The notes under the pieces: generated by a model
The model's input: the letters and a program-made list of their open reading frames with translations, nothing else
Told to the model about the DNA's origin: nothing
Database searches by the model: none
Program-made: the position numbers and the translations under genes
Source: Apostichopus japonicus
Lineage: Eukaryota; Echinodermata; Holothuroidea; Aspidochirotida; Stichopodidae
Length of the DNA: 64,000 nt
NCBI RefSeq assembly: GCF_037975245.1
Contig: NC_092579.1
Coordinates: forward strand, 27,517,666-27,581,665
Reading direction: 5' to 3'
Part shown: in pieces, positions 13,501-24,910 of the stretch
How the letters are laid out: every line of letters begins with the position of its first letter
Position numbering within the stretch: the first letter of the stretch is position 1

Positions 13501-16500
13501 AGGATACAACAGAAATTTGATGCCTTTTGGTGCTCTATTGATGTATGTGTGCATGGTATGACTGTTTAATGCCGATCAAACATTAATTGTCCTGAATCAG
13601 GATCCATGGGGGGTTCAAAACACCCTCTGTATGACCCAAATGCAAAAACAAATAATGCTAGCTTACCATTATTATAGTAAAATGTACTATTATACATCAT
13701 TTTGCATCAAGAGACCTAAACATTGCCTTATTTTGCCAAAGAAAAAGGGGTCCCTCTCCCAGGTTTCAGGAAATATCCCCCACCACACACACAAACACAT
13801 TTAGCAATTTTCCACAACGGACCTAACAGAGAAATGGTACCAAAACTCAGTTGATACATTATCTCTCTTATCTTGTCGAAATTCCTGTCAAAACAGCCAA
13901 GTGGTAATAAGTTCACACTTTCTAAACAGAAAAGTTCCCTGTGGTTACAATATCAAACTGTCCAACACCTTTTTGAAAAACAACACACAATAGGTGGTGT
14001 CTAGCTGTGGAATGTGGTCTTAATTATTTACTCATCATTTGTTTGAACAAATAAACTGTGTCTGCTGCAGTGAAACATGTCCAGCCAAAATCACTTTTTG
14101 GGGATGTAATCAAATGACGACAATTGTCAGGCTATATGCTACTTAAGAACCAGAGGTGGAAACTTTGCAAGTAAATATAGGAACAAAAACTATGTACATA
14201 TAAACTTGTTAATGGGGACTTAACCTGCAAAGATTTACAGTACACTTTCTCTGTTCTCACCTACCTTCGTGATCTTTCTGTATGCTTAATACCTATTGGG
14301 AAATAATTTATACTCAAACACAGCATTCTGCCATGCACTACAAGTTATTTGCATGGTACAAATAACAGATATGATGCCATTCATATTGGAACTAACTACA
14401 GAAAATTATTCACTTTTTAAGACATGCTTACCTCATCATCACATCAGTAATGCAATAAGAAGTCGATGCTGCAGTCTTTTCAGGCACTGCCTTAGTCTCA
14501 GGCCACTTTGAATAGAAGTCAGACAGTGTTATGATGTACAGTTGCTTGGCAGCTGTCACTGGTAGAGGACCAATAAGATCTACACCAACCTGTTAAGAAA
14601 GAAGACAGCATTTAGGTGCTAATTTCAAAAACAATTACAAGTTGCATGCTTTGCCTTGACTGTTGTTCTATTCCATTGCTTCATTCTGTACAGAGATCTA
14701 GATAAAAACAGTGGGATATCTGATCGAAACAGGGTGTTGGTGGATTTAGGCCAATTATTTTTACCTTGCAAACATGAAAATGTAACTTACACCATACTGT
14801 ACCATTTACAATCTCTTCAACCACTAAACCAGAAAAATGATACGCCACTTTTTGCAACTTACAGTTATATTCCTATATTGATGGTTGCTCTGCAGTTAGG
14901 CCAGAGTGTGGCTTAAAGGTATGCTGTATAGGCCTTAAATATGCCAAATTTTCACTATGGACAAAATTCTTTAAGTATGTTTATTTCCCTGGAGGAAATT
15001 TACCTCACTGGGACATTCAATATCTCGTGTCATCATTTAGAATGTCTGAGCACAATTTAAAGAGTTATTACCCCTTGGAAAGTACTTTTTGAAAACTTTT
15101 AGCAATTAAAGTGGCCAAAATTTAGGGCCAATACAGACTACCTTTAAACTTGTAAATGTTGAATTTGTCCAGAAAGAGTGACATTAACTATACCAAACCT
15201 TCACTGCATACTGCGGACATCTTGTGCAATTAAAACAGATTGAGAATTTACCTGTTTCCATAATCCAGTTACAGGAATGCTATGGAGACTTGTTCGTAGG
15301 TCTACAGGACAATGACGCTTTGACATCCTGTTGAACATAACTTGTTACATCAACGTTGATAGTTTTCCAATAGAATCTAGACATAGTCTGTTGTCTGGTT
15401 TATCTATGCAAAGATGAACACCTTCAAAGAGATAAGAAAATTCATGATCAAGGAGATATCATGTTTTTTTGCCCACCCCCCCCCCCCAAAAAAAAAAAAA
15501 AAACACACACACACACACAAATATATGGGCTGCAGGATTGGTAGTTCTAGCTGAAGTGCCTTAAAATTGAATTACAACTCTATATCGATGTTTGAAATGG
15601 AATATTCCCATTATTGTACATATTGCATGGCCACTATTTGGGTCTATAGATATTTAAGGAGTTTTCTTCTGCAGTGAGGCTTGGCATGTAGAGAATATGC
15701 CACACCTAAAAAAGTACTATCAGGCCTTCAATATCTGTTCTTACCAACCAAAATTAATGAACGTGAATTTGTTATGTACAGTATTAGTGCCACTTTCCTC
15801 TAGAAGTAGGCTAGGCTATATGCTATAGTCCAATAATAGCATTTTATAGTGTCCCATGCATGCAAACCAGACTAGCTCTGTAAGCGTTAGTGATCTGTTG
15901 TTATCTTTTATGATAGGCAGGGCGATAAAAGGTAGAAATTTATAATAATTTTCACAAAAATTTGTTAAGACAATTGGGTAAACAAAACGAAAAGAAATGG
16001 GCCCTAACAACTTTGTTCATGCACTTACAACTTTGCTCAAGCATACAACTGATTATAATGTTGCATAAGCAATTGCTTGACTTTTGCGAATGAGTTTTTA
16101 CAACTAACCAAACGTGGTAAAAGAATATCATGATTTGTGCACCAATCAGTCCTAGAGGCCTGGTTATAGTTTAACTGTGGAATGGCCGTTCGCCATTTAA
16201 CAACCAATACCATATTGTGTATCCTATACTGTAAGTTACAGACATTACCTTATAGATGTCACTAGTCAGTATGAGCTGCCTCGATTTGGGCGAGTTGAGA
16301 AGCCCTAGATAGCAAAACTTTCCTTTATTTTCGGTATGCAAGAGTTCCATTTTCAGCCAGTCTGAAAGACTGACTTTGTCTCCGTAAGATCCTTCTCTGT
16401 TTTATTCTTGTAAACCCACTTGGATAGCTCTCATCTCTTAGAATATCTGCAATTTGTCTCACGTTTTCTGTTAGCTTTTCCATTTTTAGTTGTCGCACGA

Positions 16501-16843
16501 CTTTACTGCTAAATATACGGAAGCCGAAATACGACAGTTTGCTAAAAATACGGATACTGCCATAGTCCATTACTAATTAAATTTTTGCTACTCGAACGTA
16601 CATGCTAATGCGGACGTAGTGTTCAGGGGGACACAATTTACAACCAAATATGCGACCAACAAATAATGTCCCCCCTCGTTTCATCATAGCATAAACTGTC
16701 CTGGGAGACAGTCTGTACCAACTGGCCTTGTACAAAAGGTCCGGGAGACTAAATGTACTGGTAAATTCAGTATAAACTGTCCCAGTGGGACTGGGACAGT
16801 TTATACTGAATATGGAATATTTGCGACAGTTTGTACTGCTACA
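10569..16843 (-). mobile_element. Ginger1-like DNA transposon, copy 3 (inverted, 6275 bp)
   Basis: Reverse-complement copy of the unit at 3525-9758, flanked by CCGG at 10565-10568 and 16844-16847. It is a few percent diverged from the other two by eye and has small insertions, for example near 15955 and 16015. It keeps the 4 bp near 11110 that copy 2 lacks, but shares other right-end variants with copy 2 rather than copy 1 (AAGAAG length near 10905, GCTGC near 10870). It carries the same integrase exon remnants on the minus strand. It interrupts a stretch that is open on both strands once the element and one CCGG are removed. Confidence 0.85.
13055..16483 (-). pseudogene. Degenerate multi-exon Ginger-type integrase, copy 3
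   Basis: Minus-strand counterparts of the copy 2 pieces: N-terminal exon 16325-16483 with the same stop, CC-side exon 15252-15327 (76 nt), first-Asp exon 14432-14589 (158 nt) and second-Asp exon 13055-13109 (55 nt). The frame break before the CC-side exon and the Thr at the second Asp position are the same as in copy 2, while other sites differ (for example Tyr to His near the end of the last exon). So the lesions predate the split of the copies. Catalytically dead as read. Confidence 0.7.
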
Positions 16844-17039
16844 CCGGTTCAGGCGCTGTACTGGGTGCGGTGTCGAAGGCACCGTGTCCGATATCCGCTT
16901 TGTCGGGAAAGTTGCTAGTTTCATACAAGACGTCAAATGCACTGCTTGTTAAAGTTCGAAGGCTCCAGTGTGGATCAGTGATCCCGGAGGCAATGTATGC
17001 CCCTGTGCGCCCCTGATTCCACCAAGGGAAATGTGCCAT

Positions 17040-17603
17040 ACCCCACCACCATCGATAGCGGTTGAAAACACGAAAATTACATAGTCATCTCTCCATGGAC
17101 CTAATTTCTGCAATATTGGTTATAAACGTACATCTTGCGTGATATGATGCTCTGCATATGACAACAACCATCTTGACACAGCGCCCTCGCTTTTCACAGT
17201 GACCGCCCCTTGCTAAATAGCCTACCAGTCGCACCCTTTACATATATATAAAGCATATCATCCCCAGTTCCTATGATAGTACCTATATATCTTCTTAAAT
17301 ACGACATAGGTCTTTCAAGAAGGATGAATCAGGCATGAGTTCACGTCCATTAGAAAAGTGTTTCAAACACCCATATGATGCATGAACGTACCATGAATTT
17401 ATGAAGGCATCAATAAGAGAGAAAAAAAGAAACGGAAAAAGGAGGCCCGCTTATAATGATGGTCCATTAGGGCCCACCGTGGCTCTAAGTGCCCCTGAGT
17501 GCACATAACGACACATACAACCAGCCTTATAATATGTTAAACCACCAATGTATTGAAACAATGTCTGCGACATTGAATATACCTTGGCGACACAATTCCC
17601 GGC
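17040..17603. other. Unassigned spacer
   Basis: Right of the interrupted frame; moderately GC-rich at first, then A+T-rich. No ORF with recognisable content, no clear repeat structure. Confidence 0.5.
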
Positions 17604-17611
17604 AGTGTAGG

Positions 17612-18659
17612 CAGTGGCGTAGCCAGCGGATTTTTTTCAGTGGGGGGGGGGAGGCGCTCGGAGGGGGGGGCTTGACCATTTCCAAGGAGGGCGTCTTGTT
17701 ACTATCTAGGCGGAGCGCCATCATAGGTTGGCTTGCAGCGTACAGGAATTTGTTTAGCTAAAAAGGCCTCCTAGATCGTTGGAAATGACACTTCCTAGAT
17801 CGACTGGACTTTCAGCCAAGTACGGTAACATACTGAAATGACCGAATTATATGTCAAACTGACTTCAAAGATTGCGTCTGAAATATTATTAGGGTGATAG
17901 ACTCAAAGGCGTAGGAGGCGGGGGGAGGGGCTCGGGTCTGCAGCCACCCAATGAAATATATTTTTGGAAATTTGGGCAATATGCTGAGAATTGTTCGCGC
18001 AACTATACTGAAAAGAAAGATCAATTGCAATGTGTTTTTGAATGGTTAAACTTATATTATCATATTATCATTATTGTAACGACTTCCCAAAAATTATAAC
18101 CAATATGGAATAACACGGCAAATGATTGTTTGTAATTGGCATGCGATGTAATAACCGATGCTTGCCTATATGATATTTACATGCCAAAATTTTGGTCATG
18201 TTTTTCGGGCAAGTCGTTACAGCCCCCCCCCCCCCAATCAAATTGGGCTCCTACGCCTATGGATAGACTGATTGGTACGTAGTTCTCATCGATAGTATTG
18301 TCTCCTTTCTTGATTTTTTTTTTAGCGCTTTTATGAGCATCAGGGTACGTCCCAGAAGTGAAAACCCGATTGAAAATGTAACAGAGTATCGAGGCAATGA
18401 CGCCAGCAATGATGTGAGAAACCTGTATGATGTCAGCATTTTTTACCTTTTAACATCTTCTTTGGCATTCCAGTACCTAGAAACCTCATCATGGAGATCC
18501 GAGTCCATTCAGACCAATGATATATTTTCGCACATGTAATTTTTTTTCGACACCCAAAATTCCAGAGGGAGGGCGACTGAGGGGGGGGGGGAGAGAGACA
18601 AGCTTTCATGGGGGTGTCGCCCCCCCCCCCCCACGCCACCCCCCTTGGCTACGCCACTG
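17612..18659. mobile_element. hAT-type non-autonomous transposon with 8-bp duplication AGTGTAGG
   Basis: The ends CAGTGGCGTAGCCA (17612) and its exact complement (ending 18659) form a 14-bp terminal inverted repeat. Flanks 17604-17611 and 18660-18667 are both AGTGTAGG. A CA(G)-type TIR with an 8-bp duplication is the hAT signature. Length 1048 bp, of which 358 bp is a younger nested element (17904-18261). Its left part shares a CGGAGCGCCA...CAGCGTACA block with the elements at 20674 and 45995. No transposase ORF. Confidence 0.9.
17904..18261. mobile_element. Nested hAT-like MITE with 8-bp duplication GATAGACT
   Basis: Inside the element at 17612-18659. The left end CAAAGGCGTAGGAG and right end (complement CATAGGCGTAGGAG) form a TIR with one mismatch. 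GATAGACT flanks it at 17896-17903 and 18262-18269. 358 bp, no coding capacity. Nesting shows it inserted later than its host. Confidence 0.88.
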
Positions 18660-18780
18660 AGTGTAGGCTACTGTAAAGTTATAACAAAATGTTATATGAT
18701 AGACTACTCAGTTTTCATAAAGTTTTTAATGATGACAAGAACTGGCTATAATATATACTTATCTTTCTATATACGTATAC

Positions 18781-18964
<184 letters not shown>

Positions 18965-20543
18965 ATCAATGCGGGGTTCATCAGCCCTGCACTCACATTG
19001 CTGTTAATAATGTTTGTTGTTTACGTTTACGTTAACTATATAGATATCATTCTCTCTCGAACACATGGTCTTCTAAATCATTTGAAAAGATCGATATGGG
19101 AATAGGACGGCTGATTTCAGAGTATTGGATTTCTACACCACATATATTGACTATGCCATGAATGTTGCTCGCCATGCCTGATTCACGTTCAACCAAAAGG
19201 GATGACTATAGCGTTCAATACAGATCATCATATCTTCCGACAAAATAAATTGTCTGGATCTTTAATGAGCCTGCTAAGCGTGCATAAGTTCGAACATATG
19301 TATATATTTGTCATTACGAGAAACACTGTATTGACGATATCAAAACCATATAAATTAAGATTTAAGCAAAGTATATAATATTTTAGATTTTTATTCAAAG
19401 TCCTATAAGTAAACTATCATAGTGCGTTTCTAAAACTGTAAAAGGCATGCTACGGGAGGAAACGATTACATATTTTTCTGAGCGTTGTAACGATTGCTTC
19501 AGTTCAGACTGAGTTGACAGTTCACAATAGTGGCAGACTTGAACGATATGATAAAAAAGAACTATGTTTTCGCAATTGTTGCTGATGTTGTAATTTTACG
19601 ATTTTAAGCATTGGTGGGGCAGGGTGGGGTGGGGTTGGTGGGGTGGCTGGGGTTTAGTTGGGGAGAGTTCCCACCGTAGTGGTATAGCATAGTCGTTAAA
19701 TAAACTACCGGGTATATCTTCACTCTTCACCCGTTAATTAAAGGTCATCAGTTCTTACCCATAGTCGCAAGAAAGTCATTCATGCTCCACAACGCCAAGG
19801 GGCATTTTATTGCCACGGTGCAACCTCAATATATTTCGTCATTGGGAGAACAGAATGTGATGTGATTCTGTGAATGATGCATTGAATTGTCTAATTTAAC
19901 ACTTCTCGATGTCTTTTGATAATCAGGAGTAAATAAGTGCCAGGAGAGTATATTTTTTTTAAAACAGTGTTACCAAATTTCCTAGTTCGGTTTCGCCTCA
20001 AATTTGTCACCTATATGGACACTGACAGCCTATAGTATCCAGCAAAATAAGTATCACATCCTAACAAAATATTTGTGATCACAAAATGACTATACGCTCG
20101 GAGATTAATGACAACTTTCATTTGTCAAGTCACGGAATCTATTAAAAGTGAACTTTTGACCCCAAAACAGAAGCAGCGCGCTATCTCATTACTGTGTGGC
20201 GGGAATTTTGCTGGTCTAGGACGACCGTTGGAAAAAGATGAAGTTTTTTTAAAGAACCTAGTGCAATGACCTTGATCTTAACTCACGGTCAGTGAATTTG
20301 TGAATAATTTGGTTGAGTATAACTTGAACGTTCAGCTCGGTAGAAACCCTTTTAATTCCCCCAGGTCATAGGCAAGTTCTGCGCGACAATTTGATTTCGA
20401 CAGAGAGCTTTTTTTCTGAGAAAAAAAAACTAACGGCAAGACATGACCGACCGTGAAGGCAGTATATGGTTGTAAAGATTTACTTACATGCTCCACTACG
20501 CCAACGAACTTTTCATTGCCGTGCACGGTCAATATATTTCCTC

Positions 20544-20658
<115 letters not shown>

Positions 20659-20673
20659 AATGTGTGTGTGTGT

Positions 20674-21340
20674 CAGGCGCGGCGGAACTGGAAAATTATT
20701 GGGGGGCTAATATGCGTGGAGACTATCTAAGCGGAGCGCCACCATCAGTTGGCGCGGAGCGTACAAGAAAAATTTGGGTTTTTCAAACCCCCCAGATGGC
20801 CGGAAACGGCACTTCCCGAGTGTTTTATGCTGCGAATACCTAGCCCTAAAATATGGGTCTGAAGCCTGCAATTTCTCAGATTGCACGCAAAAGTCTTTAA
20901 AAACATTGTAATTTGTATATTCGATGGTGTTTTAAGAGAGTAGCTATTATTCGCAAAGACGTTTTTGAGTGTAGTAAGGGGATGTTGGAGAACTGGCTGA
21001 AATGAGGCAAGTCATTGGCCTAAGACGAAGTTGTGTTGCGCTTACCGGTACTCACACTCACTGCTTCCACTTTTCACGGGACGTGAATACGCGGTTGGGG
21101 TGACAATGTGGTCTATAGCCAGGGGACGGGCCAAGGGTTCCCCAGCAATTACTAAAATTATTACACCTATATCGTATACGTGTGCATCGGACAGATCGAC
21201 AAGTATGCATTGAAAAATGGGCAGATGCACGTTTCGGAGCCTTGGTAAATATTGGGGGGGGGGCTTATCATGCATTTGCCCCCTCAACTTTTTCATTGGG
21301 GGCTGAGCCCCCCCAAGCCCCCCCGGTTCCGCCGCCACTG
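20674..21340. mobile_element. hAT-type non-autonomous transposon next to the FN3 gene's first exon
   Basis: The left end CAGGCGCGGCGGAAC and right-end complement CAGTGGCGGCGGAAC form a TIR. Both flanks read GTGTGTGT (20666-20673 and 21341-21348), so the 8-bp duplication is consistent but not unique because the target is a TG run. 667 bp. The internal block at about 20731 (GCGGAGCGCCACCAT, then GGAGCGTACAAGAAAA) is shared with 45995-47153 and, more diverged, 17612-18659. It ends about 610 bp upstream of the ATG at 21954, so it may lie in the promoter region. Confidence 0.82.
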
Positions 21341-21348
21341 GTGTGTGT

Positions 21349-21953
21349 ATAAATAGAACATATTAAACAAGTTATTCTACATGAGTATATTTCTTCTTAC
21401 TTCTTTTTCTACTGCTCGGATAGACGAGTATCGGCGGTTGAGCGGGGAAAGAGGGTTCTTAAAAAGATGTATCTATCCCATGTTGTTATAACATGCATGT
21501 GCCCCACCCATTTTTAACCCAGCAGCAACTTGTGGATTACGTAATAAATGCACGCTCTAAACTAACGAGTTTTACGGGTTGACCACGGTGTCCTAACAAT
21601 ACTTTTATTGGCGGGAGTGGTGAAACTTGATCTCTGTCACACTCTACTAATTCTCAGTCTTTCCTCAGTAAGGATTAAATCTACTAATTCGTCCCTGGTT
21701 TCTGCTAAGTAGCGTGCCTGTTTTCAAGGTAACGTTCTGCATTGTGCGTACATAGCATAGCGATCATCCACGCCCACAAACGTGAGCAGTTCATACCGCA
21801 TTCACTGTTGGCGTATGTATAGTTCGTATTGTGTGCAGCCGCATTTGAATTTCACTTTTGTGTTAGACCCAACGTGCAGTGGTCGTGAAGAGAAGAAAGG
21901 CGGAAAGTTGGAATTATATTGGATTATAAGGAATATTAAATCGCAGGAAAGCA
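21349..21953 (+). promoter_or_regulatory. Presumed promoter and 5' UTR region of the FN3 gene
   Basis: About 600 bp between the hAT element and the start codon. No TATA box or initiator can be assigned with confidence. An in-frame TAA at 21927-21929 precedes the ATG, supporting that ATG as the start. The transcription start is unknown. Assigned by position only. Confidence 0.35.
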
Positions 21954-22020
21954 ATGGAATCTTGGAGATCTATATGGTCGATTTATCTATTATTTTTTGT
22001 TTGTTCAGTTAGTTTTGCAC
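21954..22020 (+). CDS. FN3 gene exon 1: signal peptide
   Basis: An ATG with G at -3 and G at +4 opens a 22-codon exon: charged/polar start (MESWRSIWS), then a hydrophobic stretch (IYLLFFVCSVSFA). It ends in a GTAAGT donor at 22021. An in-frame stop 27 nt upstream fixes the start. The exon ends with a single C (phase 1). The first FN3 exon (36751) starts with AG, so the junction gives Gln right after Ala of SFA, a natural signal-peptidase site. A secreted or type I membrane protein is therefore predicted. Joining to 36751 is an inference: other small exons could hide in the 14.7 kb intron, but phase and domain content fit directly. Confidence 0.72.
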
Positions 22021-24369
22021 GTAAGTTTATTCATTAACGTTTCTTTTACTTCCAGTCAACCCCTGTTGTTAGTGATATGTATGCCTCCACAATAGCACTA
22101 TATAACCTAGTTTGGCCTAGACGCACACACATTACTGCAACCCGTTTCTTTGGCATTTTACAGGGAACGGTAAACGAAAATTCACTATTTAAAACAGGTT
22201 AAGTAAGCGGTCATGAGTTTGGTAAACACAAAAGGCATATAGTGCACATATGAAAATACAATTGGGCCATTGCAGCCATCATTACTAATTTAAAAGTGAC
22301 AATTCGGGTCTTCGTTTGTTAAGGCCTACCATTACACCCACGTTGAGACGATTTTGTTTATTTAAGCCATGTTTTAGCGTCCGTTGGTCATGCACTGCCA
22401 GCTTAACTTTGGTCTGATAACTTTTAAAATTCATACATGTGTGGTTTTGTTGTATTGATGGTCATCCTAACGAAGTTGCGATGGTCAAAAGACAAAGCCT
22501 CATTTGAATTGAAAAGGCGCGTAAGGGCATTTATAATCGTAGATAGGAGTAAATTTCTTTCCTTATCAATCGTAACTGGCCTAATAATTCCAGAGCACTA
22601 TTCACTTTTGTAATGCGAGGGTTACCTAGCCAAGCGTGGTTTGGATTTTTGTGTCAATTGGCGGTTGGTCGCGATCGATAAAGCTAAGAGAAAAACAAAT
22701 CCATAACAGTCTAGTTACTACTACTAGTTAGGCTGATGGGCCAGACTGACCATTACTAGTCCAGGGAATACCTTATATTATGGAAGTATGATTTATTTTT
22801 CCATGAAAGTATCTTTTTGATTTTCGAAAAATAGGCCTAGTGGGTAGGCCTAATGTTAGTTCCTATAATTCCTCAGACGATTACAATATTATTTTGCTGG
22901 TTTACTCATGATGTAGAGACTATTGTAGGGCTACTGCGAGGCCTAACAGTATGACACATAAGCCTAACAAGTAACTTTTAAAAACCACATTTGGCTTGTG
23001 ATGATTTGGTGGTGAAGTCTGACAAGTAATAATTTATCATTGATAACTTTGCTGGAGAATCAGTCATCAGAAGTTTATATTCTTGACACTGACTGGTAAA
23101 AGGTTACATTTATAGAATTTCACTTTCGTTTATAAACTGGGCCAGGCCTACAGTAAAATAAAACAAGCTTGACTTTATGGTACCAGAATTCAGTGAATTC
23201 AGTTTATGTCACCATGGAAATATGAACAGAGACATAAAAAAAGCTATGCAATAGAGATATTGATCGCAAGATTGCTGCAGAAACACAGAAAAGAGTTGTT
23301 CTTAAAACTTTTTTGGCCAATTTTGAAAATCTATCAGGATTTTTTTGTCACTATATATTGTATTCCTTTCAATTCATCCAATAATCAATAATTCAATATG
23401 TTAGTACTGTACGTACTTCAAACTTTTTGGGGAAAATATTGTTACCATAGTAACAAAATATACGCAAAGTGCCTTTGATCAGTGCAACATTTTGATGACA
23501 AAAAGTTCTAGCCAAGCCTTTATAAATGTATGTAGGGCTCTCACTATTCCATATATGAATAAGTTATGATCTGAGTCTGCTGCTAGTCAGAACAATTAAC
23601 ATACATCCAGCTATCGTGTTTTTACTTTATTATTTGCCGAACTCTCATACAGTATTTATATTTGTATGAAATATATTTTTCAATTTTGTTTTGCCTTGTT
23701 TCTCTTTATTCTGAGCCAGGATAGCTGGCCATCTTTATGATAATAATATCATTTGGTTAAAACTTAAAAGCCTCAATTCCGGTTCATTACGATTACTGAT
23801 GATTGATGTGATTTCATATAAAGCACAGCTGTCGTCAAAAGTCAGAAAGGCATGTTATAGCCTCGTAGAAGTCATGTTATTTCTTCCTCAGCTGTTCTTT
23901 GTAAACTATCCATGTCATAAAACAGTCACATTCGAAGAACTTTTATTGCATGCGTTTCATTTCAGATAAATACTGCTTTGACTCGACTGTGGGAAATAAG
24001 TTGTTTAAAAAAATACATTTCAAAGCCAAAATTACACAAATTTAAATTTAAAGTAGCAAATGTAACTTACAAAAAAGTAAATTTAAAACGATTTACTATA
24101 CAGGTACTTGTTGTAATGTATCGGAGCAAGAGAATGGCAAACTTGAATATTCACATAGGCTCCAGCACTGTACTAAGCACAAGAAACTTTTCAGAAAAGC
24201 ATAAAAGTTTCCAAGAACCTTGGCAATTCAGTCATTTCCCCTTCACCTGAATGAACCGTAATAAAATCTAATGGAATTTGACTTTAATAAAACCATTGAC
24301 TAACTATTGCAATCAGTCTGTATTTATCTTGTACATTGATTTTACTGTAGTATCATCTCTCATTCCTTC

Positions 24370-24910
24370 TAGTACCCACGTACATCTGTGCTAGTACATA
24401 CTAGTACATGTCATCAGTACTAGTACATATTGCACATCTGTACTAGTGCATTCATGTACATTTGTACTAGTACATGTACATCTGTACTAGTAAATGTATG
24501 TATCTGTATTATACAACACCTAATTCTATTCTGGCCATTTGATTGGTCAATTGCTTGTTGATTGCATGCAAAATCTGCTCTATTCCACTCTATGAAATAG
24601 AACCATGGGTTATACTTTTTTTTGGTAGCACTTTTATCAATGGTAAGAGAGCAGAGAAACCTGTCTGTTCAATACAATCTGTTGCATGAGTGCATTCGTT
24701 GAAAGATGGAATGTTCCATTCAACTCGGCTGCGCCTCGTTGAATGGAACATTCCATCTTTCAACTCATGAAATATTTGCACTATTGCACTCATAAGTCAT
24801 TTCCATTCATTATTTTATATACTAGTGCATGTACATCTGTACTAGTGCATGAACATCTGTACTAGTACTTGTACATCTGTACTAGTATATGTACATCTTT
24901 ATTATTACAT
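24370..24910. repeat. CTAGTAC-type minisatellite split by an inserted fold-back segment
   Basis: Degenerate ~20-bp units of the form ACATCTGTACTAGTACATGT occupy about 24370-24495 and 24820-24910. The roughly 320 bp between them (about 24500-24815) is unrelated and contains the long hairpin at 24698-24764. The unit core GTACTAGTAC is itself palindromic. Confidence 0.75.
24698..24764. repeat. Fold-back palindrome with 27-nt perfect arms
   Basis: Left arm 24698-24724 and right arm 24738-24764 are exact reverse complements around a 13-nt GC-rich loop. Imperfect pairing continues outward (ATGAGTGCA near 24686 and TGCACTCAT near 24784). It may be the core of a MITE-like element; no target duplication was identified. 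Confidence 0.85.

Larger units (their letters stand above)
10494..17039 (-). pseudogene. Unidentified open frame interrupted by Ginger copy 3 (minus-strand reading)
   Basis: On the minus strand an ATG at 17039 opens a frame (MAHFPWWNQGRTGAYIASG...) that runs into the transposon at 16844. If copy 3 and one CCGG are removed, the frame continues without a stop through 10564-10494, ending ...SLCEKYCTVH then TGA. Total is 267 nt (88 codons plus stop). The open frame extends upstream of the ATG (...YRWWWG). I do not recognise the protein. The plus strand is also open across the repaired site: an acceptor-like site ends at 10523 and the frame runs to a stop at 17014-17016, giving ...LAKKLCTAGSG... 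and ...NALLVKVRRLQCG.... Only one strand can be the coding one, and the region could equally be a GC-rich older repeat. The continuity is visible; the coding nature is inference. Confidence 0.4.

Noticed and set aside
1-16843. LTR retrotransposon or Polinton
   Set aside because: The integrase is Gypsy-like, but there are no LTRs, reverse transcriptase, RNase H, protease, polymerase B or capsid; the TGT ends, 4-bp CCGG flanks and intron-split integrase fit a Ginger-like DNA transposon better.
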